Assembly (NCBI RefSeq): GCF_023015765.1
Contig: NZ_JALKAL010000005.1
Coordinates: forward strand, 1 to 64,000
Reading direction: 5' to 3'
Origin: Ornithinimicrobium sp. F0845
GTDB taxonomy: Bacteria; Actinomycetota; Actinomycetes; Actinomycetales; Dermatophilaceae
Length of the DNA: 64,000 nucleotides
The notes under the pieces were generated by a model. That model was not told where the DNA came from. It saw only the letters and a list, made by a program, of their open reading frames with translations, and did no database searches. A program made the position numbers and the translations under genes. Shown here one piece after another: positions 1 through 8,219 of this stretch. The first letter of the stretch is position 1, and every line of letters starts with the position of its first letter.

Positions 1-925
1 TGTCCAGGTCGGCGCAGGCGCGGTGGTAGCGGCGCACCAGCGTCCAGCCCGCTTCCCCGGCGGCCATCGCACGCTCGACCGGGCCGGTCACCGCGGCCGG
101 GGCGGTGGCCAGGGACACCAGGTCGGTGATCTCGCCGGTGGCCCGCCCGGTCGCAGCCATCAACTCGGCCCGGGTGCGGGACTTGGCCTTGGCCCTCCAC
201 TCCTCCCGGGCGGTGGCCGACAGCTCCTGGGGGTCGGCCACGCCCTTGTCGACCAGCAGCACCCGCCCCACCGCCATCGTCAACAACGTCGTCCCGGCCA
301 CCGCGACCGCCTCCAGCTTCGCGGTCGCGGCCAGCAGTGTCTCCACACTGGACAGCAGCACCCGGCCCCGGGCCACCGCGGCACCGACCTCACCGGGCCC
401 CTCCTCCTCCTCGTCGGCCGGCGCCCCGGACTGACCGCTGGAACTGTCCCTGCCGGCCTCCAGGTCGGTCCCCGTGACCTCGTGCGCGGCCCGTGCCGCC
501 CGGACCTGCGGGTTGGTCACCGTCGCACACGCGAGAGCGACCTGGCTCAGTGCCTCGACCATCCCCTCGGCCACACCGACCTCGGCCAGGACCGCCCGCA
601 ACCGGGCCGCCACGTCCCGCTCGTCCACGGGAGAGTCAGCGGCGCAGGGACCGGTGCCGCAGGAGTCGGTGCCAGCAGGGTCGTTGGCTTGGGCGTCGGT
701 GGCGGCGGCGTCCTGGCCCCGGGCGGTGGCGCCGGGCCCGTCCAGGACCACCCGGACCGGGACCTCGGGAGAGTACCGGTGCACCCGGACCCAACGGGCC
801 ACGTCCTGACCAGGGGCCGGCACGATCCGCCCCGAAGGAGCCACGTTCGGGTCGGAAATCCCCAGAGAGGCCAGGTGGTGGCTCAACCGGGTCTCCAGAC
901 CACGCTCCAGCGCCCGAACGGTCAT
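1..925 (-). CDS. DUF222/13E12-family protein, probable HNH endonuclease (3' part missing)
   Basis: The reading frame opens with ATG at 925 on the minus strand and runs off the left edge after 308 codons, so only the N-terminal part is visible. That part is helical and Ala/Arg/Val-rich, with an acidic Ser/Gly linker near residues 160-180. It ends in a stretch (GWTLVRRYHRACADLD) of the kind seen in actinobacterial DUF222 (13E12 repeat) proteins, which normally carry a C-terminal HNH nuclease domain; that domain would lie outside the window. Upstream is a TAGACT -10 element (988-993, minus) that abuts a LexA-like palindrome. Family members are multicopy in actinobacteria and several mycobacterial ones are DNA-damage inducible. 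The assignment to DUF222 is by eye, and the nuclease domain is assumed, not seen. Confidence 0.75.
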   Translation of the reverse strand, partial: MTVRALERGLETRLSHHLASLGISDPNVAPSGRIVPAPGQDVARWVRVHRYSPEVPVRVVLDGPGATARGQDAAATDAQANDPAGTDSCGTGPCAADSPVDERDVAARLRAVLAEVGVAEGMVEALSQVALACATVTNPQVRAARAAHEVTGTDLEAGRDSSSGQSGAPADEEEEGPGEVGAAVARGRVLLSSVETLLAATAKLEAVAVAGTTLLTMAVGRVLLVDKGVADPQELSATAREEWRAKAKSRTRAELMAATGRATGEITDLVSLATAPAAVTGPVERAMAAGEAGWTLVRRYHRACADLD

Positions 926-991
926 TGACCCCACACCCCTTCCCCGGTGTTGTCCCTTCGTTGTCGGTCTCGCTGACCAACAACCCCAGTC

Positions 992-1007
992 TAGAACAGA
1001 TGTACGA
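992..1007 (-). promoter_or_regulatory. Candidate LexA (SOS) box overlapping the -10 of the DUF222 gene
   Basis: On the plus strand the 16-mer reads TAGAACAGATGTACGA. It matches the actinobacterial SOS consensus TCGAAC-N4-GTTCGA at 10 of 12 fixed positions. It lies 67-82 bases upstream of the start codon at 925, and its first two bases overlap a TAGACT -10 (988-993, minus strand). That geometry fits repression by LexA. Two mismatches make it a candidate only. Confidence 0.5.
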
Positions 1008-1143
1008 CAATCGGCGGGCGACACGCCCACCACTGTGGAAAAGCCACTGCTCTCAACCAGTGGTCCCCACCCTGACACCCACCGCCGACAGCGGGTTCGC
1101 GCTGTCCACAGAGCAGCGAGCCGAGAGCAGGACTGGCCGACCC

Positions 1144-1154
1144 GGCATACTGCC
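1144..1154 (+). repeat. Exact copy of GGCATACTGCC word (intergenic)
   Basis: An intergenic copy, 11 bases before the terminator hairpin of the thiolase gene. It belongs to the dispersed GGCA-GTA-TGCC family described in the findings. Confidence 0.7.
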
Positions 1155-1165
1155 CGAGACAGCGA

Positions 1166-1196
1166 AGCGCCGGCACCCACCCGGGGTGCCGGCGCT
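1166..1196 (-). terminator. Strong hairpin downstream of the thiolase gene
   Basis: A perfect 13-bp inverted repeat (1166-1178 with 1184-1196, loop ACCCG) begins 18 bases after the thiolase stop codon. There is no T-run, as is usual for high-GC actinobacterial terminators. It separates the thiolase from the divergent control region of the DUF222 gene. Confidence 0.75.
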
Positions 1197-1214
1197 CGTC
1201 GCGTCAGGAGAGCG

Positions 1215-2438
1215 TCAGCTGAGACGCTCCAGGATGACGGCCATGCCCTGGCCGCCGCCCACGCACATCGTCTCCAGGCCGAACTGGCCGTCCCGGGTCT
1301 GCAGCGCGTTGATCAGCGTGGTGCTGATGCGGGCGCCGGTGGAGCCGAACGGGTGGCCCAGGGCGATCGCGCCGCCGTGGACGTTGAGCTTGTCGAAGTC
1401 CATGCCGAGGTCGTCGGCGCTGGGCAGCACCTGCGCGGCGAAGGCCTCGTTGATCTCATACAGGTCCATGTCCCCGATCGACATGCCCGCCCGGGCCAGC
1501 GCCTGGCGCGATGCCTCGACCGGCCCCAGGCCCATGACCTCGGGGGAGAGCGCGGAGACGCCGGTGGACACGACACGGGCCAGCGGGGTCAACCCCAGCT
1601 CCTTGGCCTTTGTGTCGCTCATGATCACCAGGGCAGCGGCCCCATCATTGAGGGCGCAGCAGTTGCCGGCGGTGATGGTGCCGTCCTCGCGGAAGACCGG
1701 CTGCAGCTGGGAGACCTTCTCCAGCGTCACACCGGGGCGGGGACCGTCGTCGGTGCTCACGACCGTGCCGTCGGCCAGGGTGACCGGGGCGATCTCCCGC
1801 TCGAAGACCCCGGATGCGATGGCGGCCTCGGCGCGGTTCTGGCTGGTGACACCCCACTCGTCCTGGCGCTCCCGGGAGACCCCGCGGGACGTGGCGACGT
1901 TCTCGGCGGTCTGGCCCATCGCGAGATAGATGTCGGGCAGCAGCCCCTCCTCGCGCGGGTCGGTCCAGGTCTGGTTGGTCTCGGCGATCTTCGCGCTGCG
2001 CTCGATCGCGTCGGCGAACTTCGGGTTCTGCCACTCCGCCTTGCTGCCGCCGGCTCCGGAGAAGTCGGCATAGCGCGACACCGCCTCGACACCCGCGCTG
2101 ACGAAGATGTCGCCCTCACCGGCGCGGATCGCGTGCAGGGCCATCCGGGTGGTCTGCACGGAGGAGGCGCAGAACCGGTTGATGGTGGAGCCGGGCAGGG
2201 TGTCATAACCGAGGAGCACCGACACCACGCGGGCCATGTTGCTGCCGTGCTCGCCCCACGGCTCGGCGCACCCCAGGTAGAGGTCGTCGATGGTGGTCGG
2301 GTCGAGCGCGGGCACCTGGTCCAGGGCCGCGCGGATCACGCCGGCGGCGAGGTCGTCGGGACGCACGGTGGTCAGGGACCCCTTGAAGGCGCGGCCGATC
2401 GGGGTGCGGGCGGCTGCGACGATGACGGCCTCGGGCAT
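1215..2438 (-). CDS. Acetyl-CoA C-acyltransferase (thiolase)
   Basis: This 407-residue protein has the full thiolase set: the nucleophile Cys90 in NRFCASSVQT, the NEAF motif near 330, His362 in GHPFGSTGAR and the proton-transfer Cys392 in CVGGGQG. The length is normal for the FadA/AtoB family. It catalyses reversible Claisen condensation or thiolysis of 3-ketoacyl-CoA in the cytosol and so serves beta-oxidation or acetoacetyl-CoA formation. ATG at 2438 follows an AGGAGG Shine-Dalgarno sequence, and a TAGACT -10 lies at 2466-2471 (minus strand). It appears to be transcribed alone, between a nucleotidyltransferase gene and its own terminator. Chain-length preference cannot be read from the sequence. 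Confidence 0.93.
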   Translation of the reverse strand: MPEAVIVAAARTPIGRAFKGSLTTVRPDDLAAGVIRAALDQVPALDPTTIDDLYLGCAEPWGEHGSNMARVVSVLLGYDTLPGSTINRFCASSVQTTRMALHAIRAGEGDIFVSAGVEAVSRYADFSGAGGSKAEWQNPKFADAIERSAKIAETNQTWTDPREEGLLPDIYLAMGQTAENVATSRGVSRERQDEWGVTSQNRAEAAIASGVFEREIAPVTLADGTVVSTDDGPRPGVTLEKVSQLQPVFREDGTITAGNCCALNDGAAALVIMSDTKAKELGLTPLARVVSTGVSALSPEVMGLGPVEASRQALARAGMSIGDMDLYEINEAFAAQVLPSADDLGMDFDKLNVHGGAIALGHPFGSTGARISTTLINALQTRDGQFGLETMCVGGGQGMAVILERLS

Positions 2439-2515
2439 GTTTCCTCCTGTGGTTCGGTGTCACCGAGTCTAGGAGCACCGCCCGACCAGATCACCGTCGG
2501 TGTCCCCCGTGACGC

Positions 2516-3169
2516 TCAGCGCGCCAGCCGTGCCAGCCACGGATGGGCGGGCTCGGTGGTGAGTATGGCCTGCGCCAGCCAGTCCCGCTGGGGTCCGGAG
2601 AGGTGGGGGAGAGCGACCTCGAGATCCTGCTCGTCCTTGGGTCGCCGGCCGCTGGCCTTGTAGAACAGCTGCACCTCCGGCGCGAGGAAGGGGATACCGT
2701 CGGCGGCAGTATGCCGGAGCTCACCGAGCGGACGCCTCACCTGAGAGTTGCGCCGGGAGACCCAGGTCTGGCAGTCGGCCTCGTCCAGCATGAACTGCAC
2801 CCGCCACGGCTCGTCGGCGGACGGTCGGCACCAGATGTCGTGCACGCCGGCGGGCAGGGTTTCGCCGGCCAGCCAGGTCCGCAGGTGACCGGGTGGGTCC
2901 GCGGCGTAGATCTCCCACCCCGGGAGGGACTCGTGGACCACCTGCTGGTCCCGGCGCAGGAGGAAGACGTCGAGGTCGGCGTGCTCCCGGGTCCGTCGAC
3001 CCACGAACAGGTCGATGGCGAAGCCGCCGGCGATCAGCCACGGACGGCCGGTCGCGTCCAGCAGGGGTGCCACCTGCTCCGGCTCCCAGGGTCTCCACGG
3101 ATGGCTGAGCAGGCCACCTTGGTCCAGATCCTGCGGGGCCGGGTCTCCCGCCGCGCGCTCCCTCGTCAT
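2516..3169 (-). CDS. Nucleotidyltransferase-fold protein, aminoglycoside adenylyltransferase-like
   Basis: A 217-residue protein with a nucleotidyltransferase core near residues 45-75: a GG motif (AGGFAIDLFVG), then an arrangement (REHADLDVFL) in which the aspartates of DLD would bind metal and nucleotide. The layout resembles the Aminoglyc_resit / ANT(2'') group (PF10706), common in actinobacteria and mostly untested. ATG at 3169 overlaps the stop of the upstream SGNH hydrolase gene by four bases (ATGA), which suggests translational coupling. The gene contains an exact GGCATACTGCC word at 2705-2715. Substrate is unknown; resistance function should not be assumed. Confidence 0.72.
   Translation of the reverse strand: MTRERAAGDPAPQDLDQGGLLSHPWRPWEPEQVAPLLDATGRPWLIAGGFAIDLFVGRRTREHADLDVFLLRRDQQVVHESLPGWEIYAADPPGHLRTWLAGETLPAGVHDIWCRPSADEPWRVQFMLDEADCQTWVSRRNSQVRRPLGELRHTAADGIPFLAPEVQLFYKASGRRPKDEQDLEVALPHLSGPQRDWLAQAILTTEPAHPWLARLAR
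2705..2715 (-). repeat. Exact copy of GGCATACTGCC word inside the nucleotidyltransferase gene
   Basis: On the coding strand the word is read as xGG-CAT-ACT-GCC (Arg-His-Thr-Ala). This is one of at least three codon phases in which it occurs across the window. Confidence 0.7.
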
Positions 3170-4365
3170 CCGGAGCCGTGCTCCGCTGCACCTGCGTCCA
3201 CGTCATCTGAGGTGGGTGTGTCTGCCCTGACTTGCCCAGATGCGTTGGCATCGCTCGCGCCCGGTCTGGCTGCCCCGGAATCGTCGGCATCGATCGCGCC
3301 CGGTCTGGCTGCCCCGGAATCGTCGGCGTCGCTCGAGTCGTGGCTAGCTGTGTCGGCGCTCCCGGGGCTGTCGTCCGCGGTCTCGTCAGGTGCCGGATGG
3401 CGATGGCGTCGCAGCAGTTGTGCCCAGCGGCCCCGCTCGCCGCGCGACCGCCCGTCCACGTCGACCGCGCTGACCTCGCTGCCGGGGTCGAGGACCGCGC
3501 GCTGGGCGGCCTCCGGGAGCGGCTCGACGTGCTCGCCTCGCCGGTGGTCCGGGATGCGCCCGGTGTCCAGGGTGTGGAGGCCGAGGGCGTCCACGACGCT
3601 GGGCAGCAGGGCCGCTGCGGCCCGGGCGTAGCCGGCCGACGAGGGGTGCAGACCGTCGGCGCTGAACATCTGGGTGGGGGACTCCCGGAAGGTCGGGCCC
3701 AGCAGGTCGCCGGTCGACACGGTGCGCCCGCCGGCCTCGACCACGGCCACCGTCTGTGCCGCGGCCAGGTCGCGGCTCCACCGCTGGACCAGGGCCCGTA
3801 GCGGCTGGGGGATGGGTCGGACGGTGCCCAGGTCGGGGCAGGTGCCGACGACGACCCCGACGCCCAACTCCACCAGCCGGGTCACTGTCTCGCTCAGGGC
3901 GCGGACCGACGCGGCACGGTCGAGTCGTTCCTTGACGTCGTTGGCCCCGATCATGATGATCGCCACATCCGGCTCGGGCATCTGGGTCAGGCCGTGCTCC
4001 AGCTGGCCGAGCAGCTGCGGTGAGGTGGCTCCGCTGCGCGAGGCGTTGCAGAGCTCGACCGGGTGACCGGTCAGGGCGGCGACGCCCGTGGCGACGATCG
4101 CGCCGATGGTCTCCTCGGACCGGGTGGCGCCCACCCCGGCGGCGGTGCTGTCGCCGAGCATCAGGATCCGGTGGGCCTCCCCGAAGCCCGCGCCGTAGGT
4201 GCCGTCCGCTGGTCGGGGTGTCCCCGCACCCTCACCGATGATTCGCTTGGCGATCAGCACCTCGGCGCGCAATAGGGCGAGACCGGCCAGGCCGGCTGCG
4301 GCCATGCCTCCGCCGCCGTACGCCGCGGCAGCGGCCACCCGGCGCGCTCGTGATGCCCTACTCAT
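3166..4365 (-). CDS. SGNH/GDSL-family hydrolase with low-complexity acidic tail
   Basis: A 399-residue protein. Residues 10-45 form an Ala/Gly-rich hydrophobic segment, probably a membrane anchor. Block I is LMLGDSTAAGVG with the nucleophile Ser73. Block III is IGANDV, and block V is ADGLHPSSAGY with the catalytic Asp and His. These define an SGNH esterase or lipase, often acting on envelope lipids or sugars. The last 80 or so residues are a disordered Asp/Ser/Ala/Gly tail produced partly by a 39-bp tandem repeat. It lies downstream of oleD on the same strand with a gap of about 100 bases, and its stop overlaps the nucleotidyltransferase start. Substrate is unknown. Confidence 0.82.
   Translation of the reverse strand: MSRASRARRVAAAAAYGGGGMAAAGLAGLALLRAEVLIAKRIIGEGAGTPRPADGTYGAGFGEAHRILMLGDSTAAGVGATRSEETIGAIVATGVAALTGHPVELCNASRSGATSPQLLGQLEHGLTQMPEPDVAIIMIGANDVKERLDRAASVRALSETVTRLVELGVGVVVGTCPDLGTVRPIPQPLRALVQRWSRDLAAAQTVAVVEAGGRTVSTGDLLGPTFRESPTQMFSADGLHPSSAGYARAAAALLPSVVDALGLHTLDTGRIPDHRRGEHVEPLPEAAQRAVLDPGSEVSAVDVDGRSRGERGRWAQLLRRHRHPAPDETADDSPGSADTASHDSSDADDSGAARPGAIDADDSGAARPGASDANASGQVRADTPTSDDVDAGAAEHGSG
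3247..3324. repeat. 39-bp tandem repeat (two copies) in the SGNH hydrolase tail
   Basis: Copies at 3247-3285 and 3286-3324 are nearly identical and a third copy begins to degenerate after 3325. The unit is 13 codons, so the frame is kept; it encodes repeats of the type DADDSGAARPGA in the acidic tail. Confidence 0.85.
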
Positions 4366-4466
4366 GCTCCCTCGACCCCAGTTCCTCGTGTCCTGCGACG
4401 TCTGTCACCACGTCACGGGAGCGCCTGCGCAGTCGTCTGTGCCGACGCCCTTCGTCAGGGACAACG

Positions 4467-5462
4467 CTAGCCGTCCGCAGAGTGTGCCGCAGCCAGTTCT
4501 CTCAGTCCCTCGTCCAGGGTCACGGCCGGGGTCCAGTCCAGCACCGCGCGGGTGTGCCGCTGGTCGAACCAGTGGGCGGTCGACAACTGCTCGGCGAGGA
4601 ACCGGGTCAGCGGGGGCTCGGTGATCTCCGGTAGCCCGGGGACCGTGGTCGAGAGTGCCATCGCACCCTCGACCGCTGCGCCCGCGACCCAGGCCACACG
4701 GGCCGGGATGCGCAGCCGCGGTGGCGGCGCCCCGCCCGCCCGACAGATGTCGCCGATCAGCTCACCGATCGGTCGCGGCTCCCCGTTGGTCACGACCAGC
4801 GCCTGCCCACGCGCGACGTCGGCGCGGTCGAGCGCGGCCACCAGAGCGTCCGCGGCGTTGGTGACGTAGGTGGTGTCCACCAGGCTGGTGCCCCGCCCGA
4901 GCAGCGGCAGGCGTCCGGACCGGGCGCGTGCCAGGATGCGGCCGATCAGCTGGGTGTCGCCCGGGCCCCACACCAGGTGCGGCCGGACCGCGGTCACCGT
5001 GAGGTCGTCCCCGTCGGCGTCCAGCGCGATCAGCTCCGCGGCCGCCTTGCTCCGGGCGTAGTTGCCGCGGGCGCGCTCCGGGTCGGCCGGACCGGCGCCG
5101 ACGCCGGCCAGCGAGCTGCCGGCGTGCGCCACCGAGGGCGAGGACACCTGCACGAAGCGCGCGACGCTGCCCGCCCGGGCCGCCTCGACCAGGGTCCGGG
5201 TGCCGTCGATGTTGGTGCGGCGGTAGTCCTCCCACGCCCCGACCACGTCCACCTTGGCGGCCAGGTGGATCACCGCGTCCTGCCCGGCGAGGGCGTCCGA
5301 CACGGCCACCGGGTCGGCGACGTCCCCGAGCACCTCGCGGTGGGGGCTGCCGGAGGGGCGACGCTGGAGCACGGTCACCTCGTCGCCCCGCGCGGCCAGG
5401 GTGTCCGCGACGGCACGGCCCAGCATCCCGCTCGCTCCGGTGACGAGGACTCTGCTGCGCAT
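4467..5462 (-). CDS. oleD: OleD, 2-alkyl-3-ketoalkanoate reductase of olefin biosynthesis
   Basis: A 331-residue extended short-chain dehydrogenase. The NAD(P) fingerprint VTGASGMLG is at the N-terminus and the catalytic pair is in NYARSKAAAE (Tyr-x3-Lys). The fold matches 3-beta-HSD-like epimerases. Position directly behind oleA and oleBC identifies it as OleD, which reduces the 2-alkyl-3-ketoacid made by OleA to the 2-alkyl-3-hydroxyacid. ATG at 5462 is chosen because it overlaps a TGA and follows a GGGAG Shine-Dalgarno sequence; a TTG one codon upstream is possible. The start lies in a triplicated 17-bp unit. A TTG- or ATG-initiated protein would be the same in function. Confidence 0.88.
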   Translation of the reverse strand: MRSRVLVTGASGMLGRAVADTLAARGDEVTVLQRRPSGSPHREVLGDVADPVAVSDALAGQDAVIHLAAKVDVVGAWEDYRRTNIDGTRTLVEAARAGSVARFVQVSSPSVAHAGSSLAGVGAGPADPERARGNYARSKAAAELIALDADGDDLTVTAVRPHLVWGPGDTQLIGRILARARSGRLPLLGRGTSLVDTTYVTNAADALVAALDRADVARGQALVVTNGEPRPIGELIGDICRAGGAPPPRLRIPARVAWVAGAAVEGAMALSTTVPGLPEITEPPLTRFLAEQLSTAHWFDQRHTRAVLDWTPAVTLDEGLRELAAAHSADG

Positions 5463-5509
5463 CAACGACTCCCGCGCATCAACGACTCCCGCGCATCAAC
5501 GACTCCTGC
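5459..5509 (-). repeat. 17-bp tandem triplication of the oleBC/oleD stop-start junction
   Basis: Three head-to-tail 17-bp copies (5459-5475, 5476-5492, 5493-5509; the third has one change). On the coding strand each holds a GGGAG Shine-Dalgarno sequence, a TGA and an overlapping ATG. oleBC stops at 5498-5496. ATGs at 5496 and 5479 each open a five-codon frame (MRGSR) that stops on the next TGATG. The final ATG at 5462 starts oleD. Confidence 0.92.
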
Positions 5510-8219
5510 GGCTCGGCGCCTTCGGGTGGCGACGGAAGGCCTCCCGCGCGGCGGCCCGACCGTGCAGGAGCGCGGTCGCCCAGCGGGCGAGCTCGGTGCG
5601 GTCGACCTTGGCGGCGTGCCGGATGTCGACCGGCAGCCAGTCGCGCCGCAGCACCGCGGCGACGGGCACCCTCGCGGCGGCCCGCACCTGGCGCGCGATG
5701 TCCGGTGGCACGCTGGTGTCCGTCCGGGACGTCCTGGCCAGGCGACGGTCCGGCCGCGCGCCCTGCGGCACGACGACCGCCACGACCTGCTGCGTCCCGA
5801 CCGGCCCGACCCCGACGACGGCCGCGCGCCGCACCCCGGGGACGGACTCGATGGCCTGCTCCACGGCATACGGGGGGAGGGGGCCCTCGGGAGTGGTCAG
5901 GACGTGCGCGAGCCGCCCCTCGACCCACAGCCGGCCGCGGTCGTCCAGGTGCCCGACGTCGCCGGTGCGGTGCCAGCCCGCCGGCCGGGCGCTGGCCCGC
6001 TGGGTGGCCCACAGACGGTCGTAGCGCTCCTTGACGTGCGGCGCACGGACGACGATCTCGCCGGTCACGCCGGGATCGCCCGTGAGCTCCTCCACCGCGG
6101 TCCCGTCGGGCCGCAGGGCGGCGAGGCGCACGGTGACCCCGGGCAGGGGCAGGCCGACGCAGACGCCGCGGTCGCGGTCCGCGGGGTCGGCCGGATCGAG
6201 GGTGGTCGGGTCCAGGGTCGCCACGGGGAGGGCCTCGGTCATGCCGTAGGGCGTGTGCGTCGCCGCGCCAGGCAGGAGCTCCTTGAGGCGGCGGAGCAGC
6301 GCCGCGGGCACCGGGGCACCGGCCGACAGGATGAGGCGGGGTCGCCGCAGCTGCTCGAGCTGGGCGCGCGACAGCTGGTCGGCGGTCGCCACGACGTTGT
6401 CCAGCGCTGCGGGGGAGGCAAAGACGACCGTGGCGTCGATCGCCGCCACCGCGTCGGCCAGGGCGCCGGCGCTCAGCGTGTCCGGTGCCGTCACGTCCAT
6501 GTCGGGCACGGCCGAGGCCATCCCAAGCGCCGGGCCGTAGAGCGCGAACGGCGCGAAGGCCGCGACGAACCGTGCCCCGGGCCGGAAGCCGAAGGTGTCG
6601 CGCAGCAGCGCCACCTGGGCGCCGACCTGGCGCCGGGTGTAGACCACGCCCTTGGGTGGTCCGGTGGCGCCGGAGGTGAAGAGTACGGCGCCGTCCTGGT
6701 CGAGGGCGGAGGTGGCGCTCACCAGGTCGTGGGCGGGGACCTGGTGGGCTGCGCCCTCGGCGATGAGCGCCGCGACGTCACCCTCGCCCAGCCGGATCCA
6801 CTGCCCCGGCACCCCTGCGGCCACGACGATCGCGCGCGCTGTGGGGAAACCGATGACGTGCTCCGGGGCCGCGCCCCGCAGGGCGGCCCCGAGCCGCCGC
6901 AGACCCAGCCCCGCGTCAGCGACGACGGCGACAGCACCCAGCCGCCACACGGCATACAGCACGCTGGTCAGGTCGATGCCCGGGCGGACCAGCAGCGCGA
7001 CCCGCTGACCGGGGCGCACCCCGCGGGCGTGCAGGCCGCGGGCCAGGCCCTCCACCCGCCGGTGTAGGGCACCGAAGCTGATCTCGCCGCCGGTGCCGGT
7101 GAGCTCCACGATCGCGGTGTCGTCGGGAGCGGTCGTGTCCACCCGGATCGGCACGACCGGGGCCGGCGCGTCCGCGACCGGGGGCTGCCGGGAGGTGAGC
7201 CAGTCCCAGATCACGGCGACCCCCTCGGGCCGGTCCTCGAGCACCAGGTGCGAGGCGTCCGGGTAGGCGTGCACGTCGGCGTGCGGGAGGCGGCGCTGCA
7301 GGTCGGCCAGGTAGCGGCCGCAGAACACCGGGTCACGCATGCCCCAGACCATGAGCGTCGGCACCTCGGCCAGCGAGTCCAGGCCGCGCGCGATCCGGTC
7401 CAGCTCGGCATGGCTGGGGTGGTCCGGCGTGGTCGGGATGTCCTGCACGAAGTCGCCGATCGCCTCCCGGCGGGCCGTCGTGGAGTATGGCGCGGCGAAC
7501 GCCCGGCGCACCGGTGCCGGGAGGGCGGGGCGCACGGTGGCGGTGGCGGCGAGCACGAAGCCGGGGGTGCGGCGGCACACCAGGTCCAGCAGCGGGGGCG
7601 TGCGGACCGCGGCGATCGCCGCGGGCCACGGGGAGCCCTCGGGCTGGTGGACGGCGGTGTTGGTGAGCGCGACCTGCGTGAGCTGGTCGCGGTGGGCCAG
7701 CGCCCAGCCCAGGCTGATCGGGCCGCCCCAGTCGTGCGCGAGCGTCGCGACCGGGCCGTCGAGGCCCAGTGCGTCGGTCAGCCGGGACAGGTCCTCGACG
7801 CGCTGGGCGAGCGTGCGGGGGGCCTCGGTGCGCTCGGAGTAGCCCATGCCGAGGTGGTCCACGGCGACCACGCGCCAGCCGGGGGGAGCGGTCTGCAGGA
7901 CGCGGCGCCACAGGTAGGACCAGGTCGGGTTGCCGTGCACGCACAGCAGGGTGTGCTCGACGGGGACGCCGGTCGCCTCGAGCAGGGGCCCGTTGTCGAG
8001 CACGTGCCAGGTGCGGGTGACGCCCTCGGCGTCGGGAGCCTCGACGATGCGGGACCAGGCGGGGTCGACCCCAGGGAGAGTCTCGACGGTGCGGGACCAG
8101 GTGGGGTCGACCCCCGGGGGCGTCTCGACGGTGCGGGACCAGGCCGGGTCCACCCCCGGGAGGGCCGCGCCGGTGCGGGGGCCGGCCTGGTCCTGGGCCG
8201 GGGGCGCCCCGGCGGTCAC
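5496..8219 (-). CDS. oleBC: OleBC, fused beta-lactone decarboxylase and beta-lactone synthetase
   Basis: A 907-residue fusion. Residues about 65-345 are an alpha/beta hydrolase of the haloalkane-dehalogenase type (OleB) with HGNPTW, nucleophile Asp163 in AHDWGG and His324. Residues about 360-900 are an AMP-forming ligase (OleC): P-loop FTSGATGPPKG near 515-524, TPYGMTEA, HRTGDVGHLDDRGR and a C-terminal Lys region. OleC forms a beta-lactone from the OleD product; OleB decarboxylates it to the cis-olefin. The fusion is the arrangement known in Gram-positive olefin producers. GTG at 8219 overlaps the oleA TGA (GTGA). The frame continues upstream inside oleA, but such a start would overlap oleA extensively. 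Residues 20-60 carry a 14-residue triple repeat. Confidence 0.9.
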   Translation of the reverse strand: MTAGAPPAQDQAGPRTGAALPGVDPAWSRTVETPPGVDPTWSRTVETLPGVDPAWSRIVEAPDAEGVTRTWHVLDNGPLLEATGVPVEHTLLCVHGNPTWSYLWRRVLQTAPPGWRVVAVDHLGMGYSERTEAPRTLAQRVEDLSRLTDALGLDGPVATLAHDWGGPISLGWALAHRDQLTQVALTNTAVHQPEGSPWPAAIAAVRTPPLLDLVCRRTPGFVLAATATVRPALPAPVRRAFAAPYSTTARREAIGDFVQDIPTTPDHPSHAELDRIARGLDSLAEVPTLMVWGMRDPVFCGRYLADLQRRLPHADVHAYPDASHLVLEDRPEGVAVIWDWLTSRQPPVADAPAPVVPIRVDTTAPDDTAIVELTGTGGEISFGALHRRVEGLARGLHARGVRPGQRVALLVRPGIDLTSVLYAVWRLGAVAVVADAGLGLRRLGAALRGAAPEHVIGFPTARAIVVAAGVPGQWIRLGEGDVAALIAEGAAHQVPAHDLVSATSALDQDGAVLFTSGATGPPKGVVYTRRQVGAQVALLRDTFGFRPGARFVAAFAPFALYGPALGMASAVPDMDVTAPDTLSAGALADAVAAIDATVVFASPAALDNVVATADQLSRAQLEQLRRPRLILSAGAPVPAALLRRLKELLPGAATHTPYGMTEALPVATLDPTTLDPADPADRDRGVCVGLPLPGVTVRLAALRPDGTAVEELTGDPGVTGEIVVRAPHVKERYDRLWATQRASARPAGWHRTGDVGHLDDRGRLWVEGRLAHVLTTPEGPLPPYAVEQAIESVPGVRRAAVVGVGPVGTQQVVAVVVPQGARPDRRLARTSRTDTSVPPDIARQVRAAARVPVAAVLRRDWLPVDIRHAAKVDRTELARWATALLHGRAAAREAFRRHPKAPSRRSR
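8040..8165. repeat. 42-bp tandem repeat (three copies) in the oleBC 5' end
   Basis: Units at 8040-8081, 8082-8123 and 8124-8165 encode three versions of GVDPxWSRTVETxP before the OleB domain. The unit length is a multiple of three, so copy-number change would keep the frame. Confidence 0.9.

Noticed and set aside
2516-3169. Antibiotic-resistance adenylyltransferase
   Set aside because: The fold is right but nothing in the sequence shows aminoglycoside specificity; only the fold was claimed.
5479-5496. MRGSR micro-frames as real genes
   Set aside because: Five codons made by a tandem repeat; treated as part of the translational junction, not as genes.
8040-8165. CRISPR-like array
   Set aside because: The 42-bp units are contiguous, in-frame and have no variable spacers; they are a coding minisatellite.
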